Source: Protonemura montana
Taxonomy: Eukaryota > Arthropoda > Insecta > Plecoptera > Nemouridae
DNA length: 64,000 nucleotides
Direction of reading: 5' to 3'
NCBI GenBank assembly: GCA_947568835.1
Contig: OX387608.1
Span: 856,501-920,500 of the forward strand
Made by a program: the position numbers and the translations under genes. Shown here piece by piece: positions 19,473 through 30,441 of the stretch. Within the stretch, counting starts at the first letter, position 1. Every line of letters starts with the position of its first letter. The notes beneath the pieces are model-generated. The model was not told the DNA's origin, made no database searches, and was given only the letters and a program-made list of their open reading frames with translations.

Positions 19473-20629
19473 TTTACAATTTCGTATCTACTAACATGTA
19501 GTAGTTTGAGAGCATATTATGTTAATGCAATTTTAATGTTATCCTAATTCAGAAGATCAACCGCGAAGACCATCTCCGCGAAGTAATGAGCGAAAACATT
19601 AAAAAGCGTAAGCTTGACAACGCCACGAAAAAATTCGCCTCTTGCCACCAGCACCAGTGGGGCAGCTGAACTTTCAGTACCCGTACTGCCACCGGGACCT
19701 TGTCATATCTGCCACGAGGCAGAAAAAAAATCTTAATATTAGAAACAGAGCTGGAACGAGTAAACAAGGAGCTCTGGGAACGCCAATCACATAACAAAGA
19801 AACGAAGCAGCTACTTGAAGATATCCTCAATGTTGTTCAAGCCAAACATATTTCATTATTTAAATTAACTTTTCGTGTTGGCAAATGTTATCTATATACG
19901 TAAATTCCTGTTGTAATTAAACTTATTTCTTCCAGCAACATCGTCGACCGCTAATACCTCAGCAGCAACCCAGCAAATTTCGACACCAGAGTCCGCTTAC
20001 CCTCCCCTCTAACAAGAGCTGGACGACAAGGTGAGCATATTATAAAGCATATATGTTAGACTTCGACATAGACCATCCAAACAACCGAATTGTATTCCGA
20101 GATGCGACATGCATTGCTCAGACATTATTTTTCTACCTCGTATAGCATTTATAATGCCTCTGAGAACGGATCGTAATCGCCCGGACAATAAACGGTTAAC
20201 TGCCGTGTTCCATAATCCACGAAGTGAGGTGCATCTAGTGACTATTATATCACATTTGACAAAACCGGACAGGTGTTTTTAATATTTCAGATCCATCTGG
20301 GGTATAATGTGTGGGTTATAATGTGTGGGTTATGAAGGGGAAAGCTAACACTCTTGATGGCTCGTCATCAGAGTCAATCTTTGTCCGGGATTTGGCTCTG
20401 GCAATTTGGGGGCGGGGAACGCTGGCCCTTAAATCTGTTAAGGGAAAAATTCGGCGAAACAAATTTACTAAGCCATGTCTATCCCCACTGAAGGTTAACG
20501 CCCTTTCAGGTAGGAATCCAATATTGTATTTATTTGTTTCCTAGTTTTGTGGTAAGATAATAAAAATAGTATTTTAGTTGAATCTTAGACTCGTGTCTAA
20601 ATGCTATCTTAATTTTAGCAATAGTTTGT
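19473..20629 (+). other. Spacer with possible short exons, unrecognised
   Basis: At about 19735-19850 a plus frame encodes a short coiled coil (ETELERVNKELWERQ) after a possible TTAATATTAG acceptor. At 19936-20012 a TTCTTCCAG acceptor precedes a Ser/Thr-rich frame ending at a stop (STPESAYPPL). These may be the last exons of a lost DNA-binding or transposon protein. The frame at 20311-20544 has no recognisable motif. Nothing else was seen. Confidence 0.3.
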
Positions 20630-20744
20630 AAAAAACTGAACAAACGGGGTCTGAAATGCTAAAAATGTTTTACTTTCTTTGCTTAACGTTTAGTAAATAA
20701 AGTAAAACATTTTAGCATTTCAGACCCGGTTTGTTCAGTTTTTT
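20630..20744. repeat. 115-bp near-perfect inverted repeat (foldback or MITE-like)
   Basis: Arms at about 20630-20675 and 20699-20744 are reverse complements (AAAAAACTGAACAAAC... against ...GTTTGTTCAGTTTTTT) with a loop of about 23 bases. A single-base length difference occurs in each arm. No target duplication is obvious. It is probably a small non-autonomous transposon or a palindromic remnant. Confidence 0.8.
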
Positions 20745-21004
20745 TCAGACCTAGGGTGTTTTCACGAAGATCACTGCCGTATAAATAAATGCACAAAATG
20801 CCTCCACATTGGCGGCCAAGCTGTCAACTACGGATCATAAACTACCTCTTTTCATGTTCTTGTTCAATTGTAAATAATATTTTGTTTCAATTGGGAAGAT
20901 AAATGATATGCTTTGGCATTTGTTACAACATTTTGCTCGTAATTCGTAAATATCAAATTATCGAAATACCAATCTAAATCAATTTTCAAATTTTCTCCAT
21001 TCCA

Positions 21005-21240
21005 AGGCCATTCCCATGAAATGGCCTTAAGCGGCCACACTTCGAATTCTAGAAATTTTCAAGATCTTTTACATTTCCGTATTGACGCTGGGAATACACT
21101 CTTACAACATCATATATCTAGCGCTGGAGGTAACGCCAAATACATTCCGGGCCGAATTCAGAATGAGCTGATTAATATTTGTGCAAAAACTGTCATGAAT
21201 AAACTTGTAAAGCTGGCGAATTCCAAGAGCCGGCTAGGAT
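21005..21240 (+). pseudogene. hAT-type transposase fragment (DUF4371-like)
   Basis: The frame includes ALSGHTSNSRNFQDLLHFRI, DAGNTLLQHHISSAGGNAKY and IPGRIQNELINICAKTVMNK, the pattern of the DUF4371 region in TTF/ZMYM-type hAT transposases. Only about 75 codons are present; the zinc finger and RNase H-like catalytic core are missing. A Jockey element starts at its end (about 21241). Confidence 0.6.
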
Positions 21241-22660
21241 ATGTCACCACCATCCAAAAAAAGACCATCACCAACCACTTCCTCGTCTGAGTCAACCACC
21301 AGCAGTAGCCATGACTCAGACTATGAATACGACAGCCAGACCAGCCAATACACCAGCGCCTCTTGCAACACTGTAGATGACCAGTCTTATAAAACCGTAC
21401 AGGCTAGACGCAAGTCAAGTGGCAAGCGTAAGAAAGCGAGCTCTCCACTTCTGGACACTAGCCTGATAGCAACGCAAAATTATTTTCACGCACTTGAACG
21501 ACAAAAAACAGATTCCACCACTCATAATCAAGTATCTTAAAATACATGGACAGGCATCCTAGAAGACATCTGCCAACACAAATTCCATGCCCAACCCAGA
21601 CAAGACTACCTTAAAGTCAAACTTGATTATGACAATAGCAAAAAGCTACTAGCCGAACAGGGCTTAGAACACTACACGTTCCCTGAATATGAACGGAAAC
21701 CACAAATGTTTTGTCATCCGTGGCCTCCCATTCAAGACCAGCGCAGTTGAGGTGACCAATGACCTGATTGCCCAAGGCTTCCAGGTCAAAAACGTCACCC
21801 AACTGGGGAGAACCAACCATGACGAACAAGATGGGCAAACCATCAAAACTGTCACTCCTTGGCCACTCTTTGTTGCCACAACCACCACTATTCCCGGCCA
21901 GCCACTCAAAGATCTGGAAACTGTGAGGTACATTCTTCACTGTGCTGTTTCCATTGAAGCCCCCCGGGCTACAAAAATAATTCCTATGTGTTTTAACTGC
22001 CAGCTGGTGGGACACACCTCGGCCTTCTGCCATCAGCACACCAAGTGCGTCAGGTGCAGTGAAAACCATGACGCCAAGGTTTGCCCTAATAGGAACAAAC
22101 CCCCAGTGTGCGCGAACTGTTCAGGATCTAACACTGCCAGCTGCAGGGGTTGCCCCTATCATGTGCGCATTGCCGAAAGGTATGTGCAACAAACGCAGGC
22201 AAGCACCAACCAGCCAGACGAGACACACTCTACCAAACCAGACGACACCCATACTCAGGCCAGAACCACAGACCACTCTCTGCCACCAAGTTCTAATCTT
22301 GTTGCAACACAAGATTCTGTACCATCAACATCACATGTACCACCAAAACCACCCCAAACTGTTGCTGCAAGCACAACCATCAACAACACTCTCACCGAGA
22401 AACCTCTTCCTGCACCTAAAACCTATGCTCAATGCTTGATTCAAAAGAAAAACTTCAGAAGCAAGAAGACCACGGAAATGAAGAATATCAACCACACTGC
22501 TACTGAAAGAAACAAAAAGCCATCAACACGAGCAATCCAACCCCAATCCAACCAGTCCATCCCCATCATCGCCCCATCAACCACTCCGGTCACAATGACC
22601 AAAACCACAACAAAACCACCACAAAACTTCCAGAGTAGACCCAATAGTGAAGCGCAATAG
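21241..22660 (+). pseudogene. Jockey-type ORF1 (J3), frameshifted
   Basis: Gag-like RNA-binding protein. The N-terminal Ser-rich segment (MSPPSKKRPSPTTSSSES) runs to a stop at 21540. A second frame carries LEDICQHKFHAQPRQDYL and LEHYTFPEYERK. A third, from about 21689, holds the PRE_C2HC-type block CFVIRGLPFKTSAVEV, then knuckles CFNCQLVGHTSAFC, CVRCSENHDAKVC and CANCSGSNTASCRGC. A Thr/Pro-rich tail ends at 22660. At least two frameshifts make it non-functional. ORF2 follows after about 110 bases. Confidence 0.8.
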
Positions 22661-22774
22661 TCAAGCTGGCCAAGCAAGCAGCTGGCTACATCATTTCACT
22701 TAATCTTCATCCACTACTTAATCTTGTCATCACTACTATGAAAGAACTCCTCAAGACCTTCAGCACGAATCTCA

Positions 22775-23957
22775 ATGAGTAACAAAGCTACACAATTTGT
22801 CTCATGGAACGCTAACAGCCTGTCACACAAAATAATAGAGTTAGCTCACCTCCTGGAGGAAACTTCTGCCACTGCGTGCCTCATCCAAGAGACACACCTA
22901 ACCCCGGCGCGCACTCCAAGAACCCACACATTACTCTCGCCGTTCCAAAGGACTCAAAGGTGATGTCCTGCAAATTGCCTTATCGGTAAACATGCGCTAT
23001 TCTATCCAGCTGGAAACCATGCATGCCCTCTCTTCGGATCATAATCCAGTTCTCATCGATTATAGGGATGAAATGGTGATAGCCCCAGCTCAGGAGAGGT
23101 TCAACCTTAAAAGGGCCAACTGGGAGAAATTCCGCAGCCACCTGGAAGCGCATCCAGACAACACAGAGATATCAACAATTTCTGATATAGATCAAGCTGC
23201 GTTGGCACTCAGCACCAACATCCAGGCGGCGGCAGCCGCTGCAATCCCAATAACTAAGAACCGGCGTTCTGATCTGTACGATCTTTCCCCGGGTCTTAAA
23301 TATGCCGTTAAACTAAAAAATACGACAAGAAGAGACTGGCAAAAGCTGAGGACCCCGGACCTTAAAACCAGGTACAATAAAGTAACCACTTAACTCATGG
23401 AAGAGTTGAGAACTGCCCGAGCCGCCAAATGGGACGATGCCATTAGCAAGCTAAAAACTCAGGACCTCTTTATATGGAGAATGTCAAGAGACACTGCCCT
23501 CATTGCGCAGTCCATGCGCAGCTATCTGGCCAGCCGACGACTCCAGACTGCACTGGACGAGCTGGAAGTCTGGTATGAGAAGTGGAGAGTAAAGATAAAT
23601 GTAAGTAAAAGCAAAGCTGTTCTCTTTACTAAGCGAGTAAAGAGATCAATAGTTCAAACTGAAGTATTTGTTTGGGGAGGGTATACCATGGTGTAAGGAA
23701 GTACAGTTGCTGGGCCTCACAACTGACAGTAAAGTAACATGGGGAAAACACATAAAAATAACTGAGCAAAAAGCCAAAGCAAGGATGGGGGTTTTCAAAC
23801 CAATTTTTAACAAAGGACTTAACATAAGAAATGGGATTTTATTGTACAGAACACTGGTTTTACCCATAATGCCTTATGCATGTAGTGCTTGGGGCATAAC
23901 AAATGAAAATAAGATTAAGAAACTCCAAACTTCCGACCACCGCTTCAAGGCAAACAT
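22775..23957 (+). pseudogene. Jockey-type ORF2 (J3), heavily deleted, interrupted by element B
   Basis: Starts MSNKATQFVSWNANSLSHK (endonuclease opening) with a LIQETHL block, then loses most of the endonuclease. SSDHNPVLIDY at about 23030 is the endonuclease end. A linker frame to 23393 is followed after a stop by LFIWRMSRDTALIAQSM, where the RT core, including the catalytic YADD line, is deleted in between. Thumb sequence (LLGLTTDSKVTWGKH, RTLVLPIMPYACSAWG) continues to about 23957, where I-type element B begins. Confidence 0.8.
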
Positions 23958-23983
23958 TTGAATGAATGAATATTGGGGCTTAA

Positions 23984-24015
23984 CGGCGCGTCAACCGGAT
24001 GGTTATTTTGCGCCG
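23984..24015 (-). other. Conserved 3' hairpin of element B
   Basis: Outer stem CGGCGC/GCGCCG and inner stem AACC/GGTT with a GGAT loop, just inside the TGAATGAATGAAT tail. Same position and fold as in X, Y, A and the shorter fragments. Confidence 0.75.
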
Positions 24016-24053
24016 GATAAAAGAAGGTTGTTCAATAAAAGATTGATAAAAGT

Positions 24054-27000
24054 TTACATCAAACCTATTACGTCAAGCTCTTGTAAGAATTTAAAAACAT
24101 TGTCAATACGACGAGGGTCATCTGCTAATACTTTGTCAATAGTATTTTCTAATGAGTGACGTTGTCTAGCAACTCTATACTTTGTACAATCAATTAAAAT
24201 GTGTCGGATGGATAAAATCTCGTTGCATGTATTGCAGCGCGGAGGCACCTTGTCAATAGTGAATAAGAAAGAGTGGGTTAAAAGAGTATTTCCGATACGG
24301 AGTCGGGTAAGAACGACCTCCTCACGCCTTTCAGATCTCTTTGATGACTCCCATGGTTCGACAGTAGCTTTAATTTCTTTTAATTTATTGTTTGTTTGTC
24401 TATCCCAGATATCTTGAAATCTTCGTTTGAAAGTTGACTTAAAGTAGACCTTCAAATCACTGTGGAAGATTCTTTGGTCAACCATTTCAGCATTGTGCAA
24501 GGCATTCTTGGCGGCTGCATCGGCCCTCTCGTTGCCCTTAATGCCAACGTGCCCAGGCACCCAACAGAACACTACTCTCACGTCCCGAGAAGAGAGGGTC
24601 GCTAGTAGGGAATGTACTTTTTGAACGAGGGTGTTGGGTGAGAAAATGTCATAAATTGCATCAATAGAGCTGAGTGAATCTGAAAAAATAAGAAAGTTGG
24701 GTTCATCTCTGCTTTCTATGTGTTGCAGAGCCTTCATAATGGCATACAATTCAGCAGTGAAAATGCTGCACTTGCTATTTAGTTTAAACCCGTATGCAAT
24801 GTTGGGAGTCGTCGTGAAAGCACAACCAACATCATTGTTATTCTTTGATCCGTCCGTATAATATTGTATAAAATGTGGGTGATCGGCACAGATTTCAGCA
24901 AACCTGCGTCTGTACACGAGATCGCTGGTGCACTGTTTCCCTAAGGACGCTAGGCCGATAAGGCAAGAAGGCCTGGGAACACACCAAGGGGCGACCAGGC
25001 TGGATTCGACAGGGAACATCCTTGGAATCTTGAAAGTTATTTCGGTGAGAATACGACTTAGTCTAATACCTGCCGGCAAAGTTGAAAACGGCTTAGCGTC
25101 ATAAATTGGCTGGAATCTGGGCTGAAGTAGAGACAGGTACGTGGGATGTTTTTTCATTGCGATCAGTTTTGCAGCGTATGAAGTAAGAAGATATTCTCTC
25201 CTTAGCGTAAGTGGCGGCTCCCCGGAATCACAGTATAGACTTTCCACCCGGCTGGTTCGAAGAGCGCCGATGGCCAGCCGGATGCCTGTGTTGTGGATGG
25301 TGTTCAAAGTTCTTTTGTAGCTGTCACGGGCAGAATCGTAGACAGCACTGCCATAGTCAAGTTTAGAGCGTATGAGGGCACGATAAACACGCAACATAAC
25401 CGTGCGGTCCGCTCCCCACCTTGTCCCTGTCAGGTACCTTAAGAGATTAAGAGATTTAAAACATTTAATACGCAGTTGGTTAAAATGTTCTTTAAAATTC
25501 AATTTCTGGTCAAAGACTAACCCCAGAAACTTGACACTTTTAACAACAGGGAGACAGTTCCCACGGAGATAGATTTCTGGGTCTGGGAAGAGGCCCCGTA
25601 CCCGAGAGAAGTGGACACAGTTTGTCTTTGCTGCCGAAAATTTAAAGCCGGTGGCATCAGCCCACTTTACCAATCTGTTGACAGTTAATTGGATCTGCCT
25701 AGAGGTGGACGCTAGGTTCTTAGATGAACAGATTATTGCCAGGTCATCGACAAACAAGGAAGATGACACCGGGGAGTTAACACAGCTGGTAATTGTATTG
25801 ATTGCAATCGCAAATAGCGTCACGCTGAGCACACTGCCCTGGGGCACGCCGTTCTCTTGTGAAAAAGTATCTGACAAAACATTGCCAACACGGACATTAA
25901 AAGTTCTATCAGTCATAAAATTTGTGATAAAAACAGGTAGTCGACCTTTAAAACCCCACGAATGTAGCGATTTTAAAATGTTGTGGCGCCAGGTGGTGTC
26001 GTAGGCCTTTTCCAGGTCGAAGAAGACAGCTATTGCATGCTGTTTGCACAAAAACGAGTCCTGGATAAAGGCCTCCATCCTGACGAGATGGTCAAGTGTA
26101 CTCCTGTTTTTTCGGAAGCCACATTGTAGATTAGAGAGCAAATTTTTGGTCTCCAGCCACCAAACCAAACGATTGTTCACCATTTTTTCCATTGCCTTGC
26201 AAAGACAGCTGGTCAGGGAGATTGGCCTGTAGCTGGCTGCCAGTTGCTTGTCTTTGCCAGGCTTAGGAATGGGAACTTGTATGGCGTGTCGCCACTCTTC
26301 TGGAAATATTTGTGAGAGCCAAATTTTGTTGTACATGTCGAGCAAAGCCAGGCGAGCATCTGGAGCTAGATGCTTAAGGAACTCGTTGTGGACCCTGTCG
26401 GCCCCCGGTGACGTGTTCTTCGATGTCCGAATAGCGTTATCCAGCTCCCACTCACTAAACGGCATGTTGTAGCATTCGGAATTGGCAGAGGCAAACGACA
26501 ATTGTCTACGCTCTGCCGTGCGCTTGATCTGTTGGAACAATGCCGAATAGTGGCGGGAACTGGAGACATCTGCAAAGTGTTGGCCAATGCTATCTGCTAT
26601 TTCTTTGGGGGCCGTAAACAGGTGTCCATTGTTCTCTATACCGGCTATTGATATCGGCTTATGCTTTCCTCTAATTTTATTTACCCTATGCCACACCTAG
26701 TTAGGGGGGTGGTAAACGATAGAGACGACACATAATCGTTCCATGATTGGCGCTGAGACCTTTTAAAAACCTGTCGTGCCTTAGCACGGAGCTGCTTAAA
26801 AACCTGCAGATTAAAAGTTGTGGGTCGTTTGGTAAAAATACGGAGAGCCTTTTTCCTTGCCTTATGCGCTTTGACACATTCGTCGTTCCACCATGGGACT
26901 GGAATGCGGCGCGGCTTCGTGGAAGTCTGTGGAATCGACTCTTCTGCGGCACTTGTGATAATCTCTGTAACCTTTTTTACTTGTGATTGAACGTCTGTTT

Positions 27001-27745
27001 CTTGGAGTGAACCACTGAGGTCTGCCAGTGCAGCAAACCGCTTCCAGTTCGCCCGTTTTAAGCTCCATTGAGCGGGGCGAGAGGGGATCTGAAAGTCGGT
27101 TTGGAGCCTCAAGATGATCGGGAAGTGGTCACTTCCACAGAGGTCATTGTGGACAGAGAAGTCGAACATATGTGCCACAGAAGGCGAACATATACACAAG
27201 TCAATCGCTGTAAAATTACCATTAAAAGAGTTAAATCTGGTTTGTTGTCCATTATTTAAAAGAAACAAATCGTTGTCATCGATAAAACTCTCAAGCATAC
27301 GACCCCGGCCGTCTGCCATTGTGTCGCCCCACAGGGGGCTATGTGCGTTAAAGTCACCCAACAGCACGTAAGGGTGGGGCAGTTGGGACACAAGGCTTTG
27401 AAGGTTCGGGGCCGTAGCTGGCGCCCACTCCGGAAGGTAAATTTTACAAAGAGTAACTGGTTGTGGTATGTGGACTCTGACTGCCACTGCCTGTAGAGGT
27501 GTTACCAGCTGCAGTGGATGTGCAGGGACGGAGTCTAACACTGCCGTCGCCACTCCACCAGCCGCTATATTTCGTGACAGATCATCGTGCCGAAAGAATG
27601 TGTAGCCACTTAACACAGGTGAGTCAGACGGTTTAAAATGTGTCTCTTGTAAAGAGAGACACAGAGGGTTAAAATTAGCTGTTAAAAGCTTCACCTCCTC
27701 TCGGTGGTGATGGTAACCATTGAGGTTCCACTGTATTAAAGCCAT
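24054..27745 (-). pseudogene. I-type ORF2: endonuclease, RT, RNase H (element B), one frameshift
   Basis: Polyprotein starting MALIQWNLNGYHHHR, the same 1230-codon design as element X. Blocks: endonuclease (LQETHFKPSD, LLGDFNAHSPLWGD, GSDHFPI), RT (FFDLEKAYDTTW, NGVPQGSVLSVTLF, LFVDDLAII), RNase H (QYYTDGSKNN, TAELYAIMKAL, SDSLSSIDAI, WVPGHVGIKGNERADAAAK) and Cys tail (PPRCNTCNEILSIRHILIDC). A one-base deletion near 26700 relative to X splits the frame between endonuclease and RT (27745-26681 and 26696-24054). One exchange sits near the RNase H tail (RIGNTLL where X has RIGHTLL). Apart from these it looks complete. Confidence 0.93.
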
Positions 27746-28050
27746 TTTTGTTGTTTTAAAATCTCTCCCAACCTAAGTAATGTATCACAGACATAAGCAC
27801 AGCCATCTAAAAACCCGTGTAAAATTAAAAATAAAGTCACATAGGTAAAAGAAGCGTATACTAATATCACAGACACTATCACAAGGGTTATCACAGAAAG
27901 TTTATCACAACAATATAGCACCAAAAGATCTCTAAACCTAAGTAAAATATCACAGATAATATTATCACAGCAATCCAGAAACCTATATAAAATTAAAAAT
28001 AAAATTATATAGATAAAAGGAGCGTAAATAAATATCACAGACATTATCAC
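27736..28050 (-). CDS. Small hydrophobic ORF between ORF1 and ORF2 (element B)
   Basis: A 104-codon frame from ATG to TAA. Its stop overlaps the ORF2 start by 10 nt (ATGGCTTTAA). The product is very hydrophobic with two repeated halves (IFIYAPFIYIILFLILYRFL and VILVYASFTYVTLFLILHGF), each a plausible membrane segment followed by a Cys-containing CD..CD stretch. It is intact and nearly identical in element X. The DNA here is a direct duplication of about 130 bp packed with TATCACAG motifs (CTGTGATA on the sense strand), so the frame may be a by-product of repeated regulatory DNA. No known family was recognised. Confidence 0.4.
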   Translation of the reverse strand: MIMSVIFIYAPFIYIILFLILYRFLDCCDNIICDILLRFRDLLVLYCCDKLSVITLVIVSVILVYASFTYVTLFLILHGFLDGCAYVCDTLLRLGEILKQQKWL

Positions 28051-28150
28051 AGAGGTTATTAAGGATAATTAAGGTGTCTATTTGGTTTCGGTTTGGCTAA
28101 GGCTAAATATCACAGGTGTCGCTAAGTATTGACTAGAAAGTATCACAGAT
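27769..28150 (-). promoter_or_regulatory. Intergenic array of CTGTGATA motifs (element B)
   Basis: The spacer between ORF1 and ORF2 holds 11 copies of TATCACA, nine of them TATCACAG, in about 370 bases (for example near 27784, 27866, 27889, 27949, 27964, 28034, 28046, 28108 and 28141). On the element's sense strand they read TGTGATA. A cluster also occurs in the same place in the diverged element A (about 7455-7515). The function is unknown; possible roles are protein or RNA binding or ORF2 translation. Confidence 0.55.
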
Positions 28151-28155
28151 AAATC

Positions 28156-29544
28156 TTATTTCTTTTTTAAAAAGTCACTAGCGGAGCCAGAATTCCCAGT
28201 ATAGGTGATCTTTTGTTTTTTTGATCCCTTCCTGGACACCACTGAGGCATCACTGAGGCTGCAGTCCATCTCGTCATTTCGGGAATCAATGGACTCCATA
28301 CTGACCGAGCGACCTCCTGCCTCCCGACTTTTCCGCTCGCTCACCTCTCTCCTCTCAGATTGTTTTGCCTGGGTAGACCCAGGTGTCCGGGAAGGGCCCG
28401 GAGCCGCCGTGGGTGTTTTTTGGTAGGTTGCCATTTCTTCTTCCATTTTTCTGTTCTTTTCCTTCAATTCTTCATTCTCCCTTCTTAGTATTTTAATCTG
28501 CTCCGTCTGTTCATCTATTTTTTTGGTCTGTTCCTCAAGCCTCCGCTTGTTCTCCTCCTGCCCAGAGAGAAGAAGGGTCATCATGTCCATCAGAGTCTTG
28601 AGTTCTGATGAACGCGAGGGATGACCCTCCTCAGGACCGGGGACAGGAGGTGGAGCGGCGACTTGGGCAAAGGATCTTATGTTGGGCAGACTTGGACAGA
28701 GGAGACTGTACTTTCTCCTTGCCTCAGGGTAGGAGATATTTTCTAGGGTTTTAATTTCGCAAATTTTTTGTTCTCTTTTCCAGACGGGACACTCCCGGGA
28801 CCAGGAAGGGTGCGGAGCTTCGCAGTTCGCACAATGAGCGTCCTGGTCGCACGGGGCGTCTGGATGGGCGTCAGACCTGCCACACCTGTCGCACATCCGG
28901 CTCCGCCGACAAGACTGCTGGCCGTGGCCAAAGCGTTGGCAGTTAAGGCATCGAAGAGGATTCGGGATGCTGGGCTTTACTTCAACACGGATAAATCCGA
29001 CAAAGATGAACCGGGGCAAAACGGTAGTGTTAAAAGTGAGTATGTGAAGAGGTGATGGTTCGGGAATATTGCTCTTCCGGGTAATGATAGACTTTATTTC
29101 AACGACTCTTTGGTTTTTTAACTCAGACAAGGCCTCCTCCTCGCCCATCTGAAGCAGGTCGTGGCTGAACACGACTCCTTTGCAGGAGTTCAGAGTTTTG
29201 TGGGCAAGGGTGGAGACCTTGAATGTTCCCAGAAGAGTTAGTTTAGTGAGTCTATCTGAAATTTCTTTTTTGTTTGTTTCCACAAGAAGGGTTCCGTCAC
29301 GGAGGCGTTTGGTAGAGCGAAGCTCTCCCACGTCTGCAGACAGGAACCTCTCAATCTTGAATGGGCTCACGCCAGAGAAGGTGAGGTCTTTGTTGGAGTC
29401 TTGTCGGGTGATAATGAAAAACGAGTCAAAGGCATTAATAAAGTTGGCATTGTTCGATTGAACGTTATGAACGTTGATGGCCTTATCTAAGAGGCCTGGT
29501 AAATAGTTAGGGGGGGGGGAAGGGTTTTCTTTGGGGTTTTCCAT
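28156..29544 (-). CDS. I-type ORF1, zinc-knuckle coiled-coil RNA-binding protein (element B)
   Basis: An intact 462-codon ORF1 that would coat element RNA and form ribonucleoprotein particles with ORF2. From the N-terminus: proline-rich start (MENPKENPSPPPNYLPGL), a globular segment with an RRM-like feel (residues about 40-190; KDLTFSGVSPFKIERFL), CCHC-type knuckles (CLNCQRFGHGQQSC, CDRCGRSDAHPDAPC, CANCEAPHPSWSREC; about residues 200-255), a long charged coiled coil (RRLEEQTKKIDEQTEQIKIL; about 320-370) and a Ser-rich basic tail. The copy in element X/Y is nearly identical. The start is the first ATG after the leader. Confidence 0.93.
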   Translation of the reverse strand: MENPKENPSPPPNYLPGLLDKAINVHNVQSNNANFINAFDSFFIITRQDSNKDLTFSGVSPFKIERFLSADVGELRSTKRLRDGTLLVETNKKEISDRLTKLTLLGTFKVSTLAHKTLNSCKGVVFSHDLLQMGEEEALSELKNQRVVEIKSIITRKSNIPEPSPLHILTFNTTVLPRFIFVGFIRVEVKPSIPNPLRCLNCQRFGHGQQSCRRSRMCDRCGRSDAHPDAPCDQDAHCANCEAPHPSWSRECPVWKREQKICEIKTLENISYPEARRKYSLLCPSLPNIRSFAQVAAPPPVPGPEEGHPSRSSELKTLMDMMTLLLSGQEENKRRLEEQTKKIDEQTEQIKILRRENEELKEKNRKMEEEMATYQKTPTAAPGPSRTPGSTQAKQSERREVSERKSREAGGRSVSMESIDSRNDEMDCSLSDASVVSRKGSKKQKITYTGNSGSASDFLKKK

Positions 29545-30441
29545 ACAGTTTGGAGAAAATTTCGTCGTCTGGAGCCCTGCCCACCACGGAGCCCAACCAG
29601 GGGGACGTTGAACTTCAACGCCGGGGTTGTCCGGACGATATAGTCAGTGGACACCAGTAGCCGCGAGTGACCGTAAAAGATGGGACTCAGGTACGGCCAT
29701 CACGCCACCGGTGCCCCCATCCTCATCCACGCGTGAAAGGTTAATGTTTCAGGCAAGCCGATTGACTGGGGGTGGATTAGCCCCCAGCCTCCTGTTTAAG
29801 GTGAAGCGGTAACTGAAGAAGTGTGTTGTTGCTACCCTCTATTTGTTCCACATTATGAACTAGAGAGGTAGCTCCTCAACCCCCAAGAAAAACTTTTCCA
29901 CCCGTACAGGTGACCGCGCACGGCAAACACGCAGGCAAGTGTTCTGATCTGTACAGGGGGTCGGCCGAAAGAGAAGACAGAAGAATATAGGATAGTGAAG
30001 GTAAAGAGGTAAGGAAGCAGACTCGAGGACTCCCTGCACAGATCCAAGTCACCAGGGTACTGGAGCTTGCATCGACTCGACATTCAACCAAATCTGTTCC
30101 AGTTTCGTTGCCAGGTCGTCATAAGGGAGGGCGCCACACCGCTGTCGCAGAAGGCAGACGGGGGCTTCAGGAGGTGGCAAGGAATGAAACAAGAAGCGAG
30201 GCGAAGAGAAGATAGTGAAATGAAGAGAGGAGAGAAAAAGAGCGCACAGATCCTCCTAAGACCAAAGTCCGTGTCCCGCGACAGCGGCGCGGCCGGACCA
30301 TTCTTTGTCTGGATCCTCGCCGGGAGCCTGTCCGGTATAGGAGACCTTATGGGGAGCGAAACCTCCCCACCGGCAGAGCCTCCCGGGTCATTGGATCACA
30401 CAAACCCCCTCACCACGTCAAGGTGATAGTCCTCGAGGGGG
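29545..30441 (-). promoter_or_regulatory. 5' UTR and 5' terminus of element B
   Basis: A leader of about 0.9 kb that should contain the internal promoter, since full-length I-type copies must carry it with them. Its extreme end can fold: CCCCCTC at the terminus pairs with a GAGGGGG about 30 bases inside. On plus, an open frame of 119 codons (30067-30426) runs antisense through the leader and aligns in frame with one in element A. Confidence 0.65.

Larger units (their letters stand above)
23959..30441 (-). mobile_element. I-type LINE, element B, near-intact full length
   Basis: A 6.48-kb full-length element on minus: a 5' terminus at 30441 (CCCCCTCGAGG block), a leader of about 0.9 kb, ORF1 (29544-28156), a small ORF (28050-27736), ORF2 (27745-24054, one frameshift), a short 3' UTR with hairpin, and a TGAATGAATGAAT tail at 23959. 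It is almost identical to element X over its whole length, so both copies inserted recently. The only clear damage is a one-base deletion in ORF2. No convincing target duplication was found. Confidence 0.93.
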
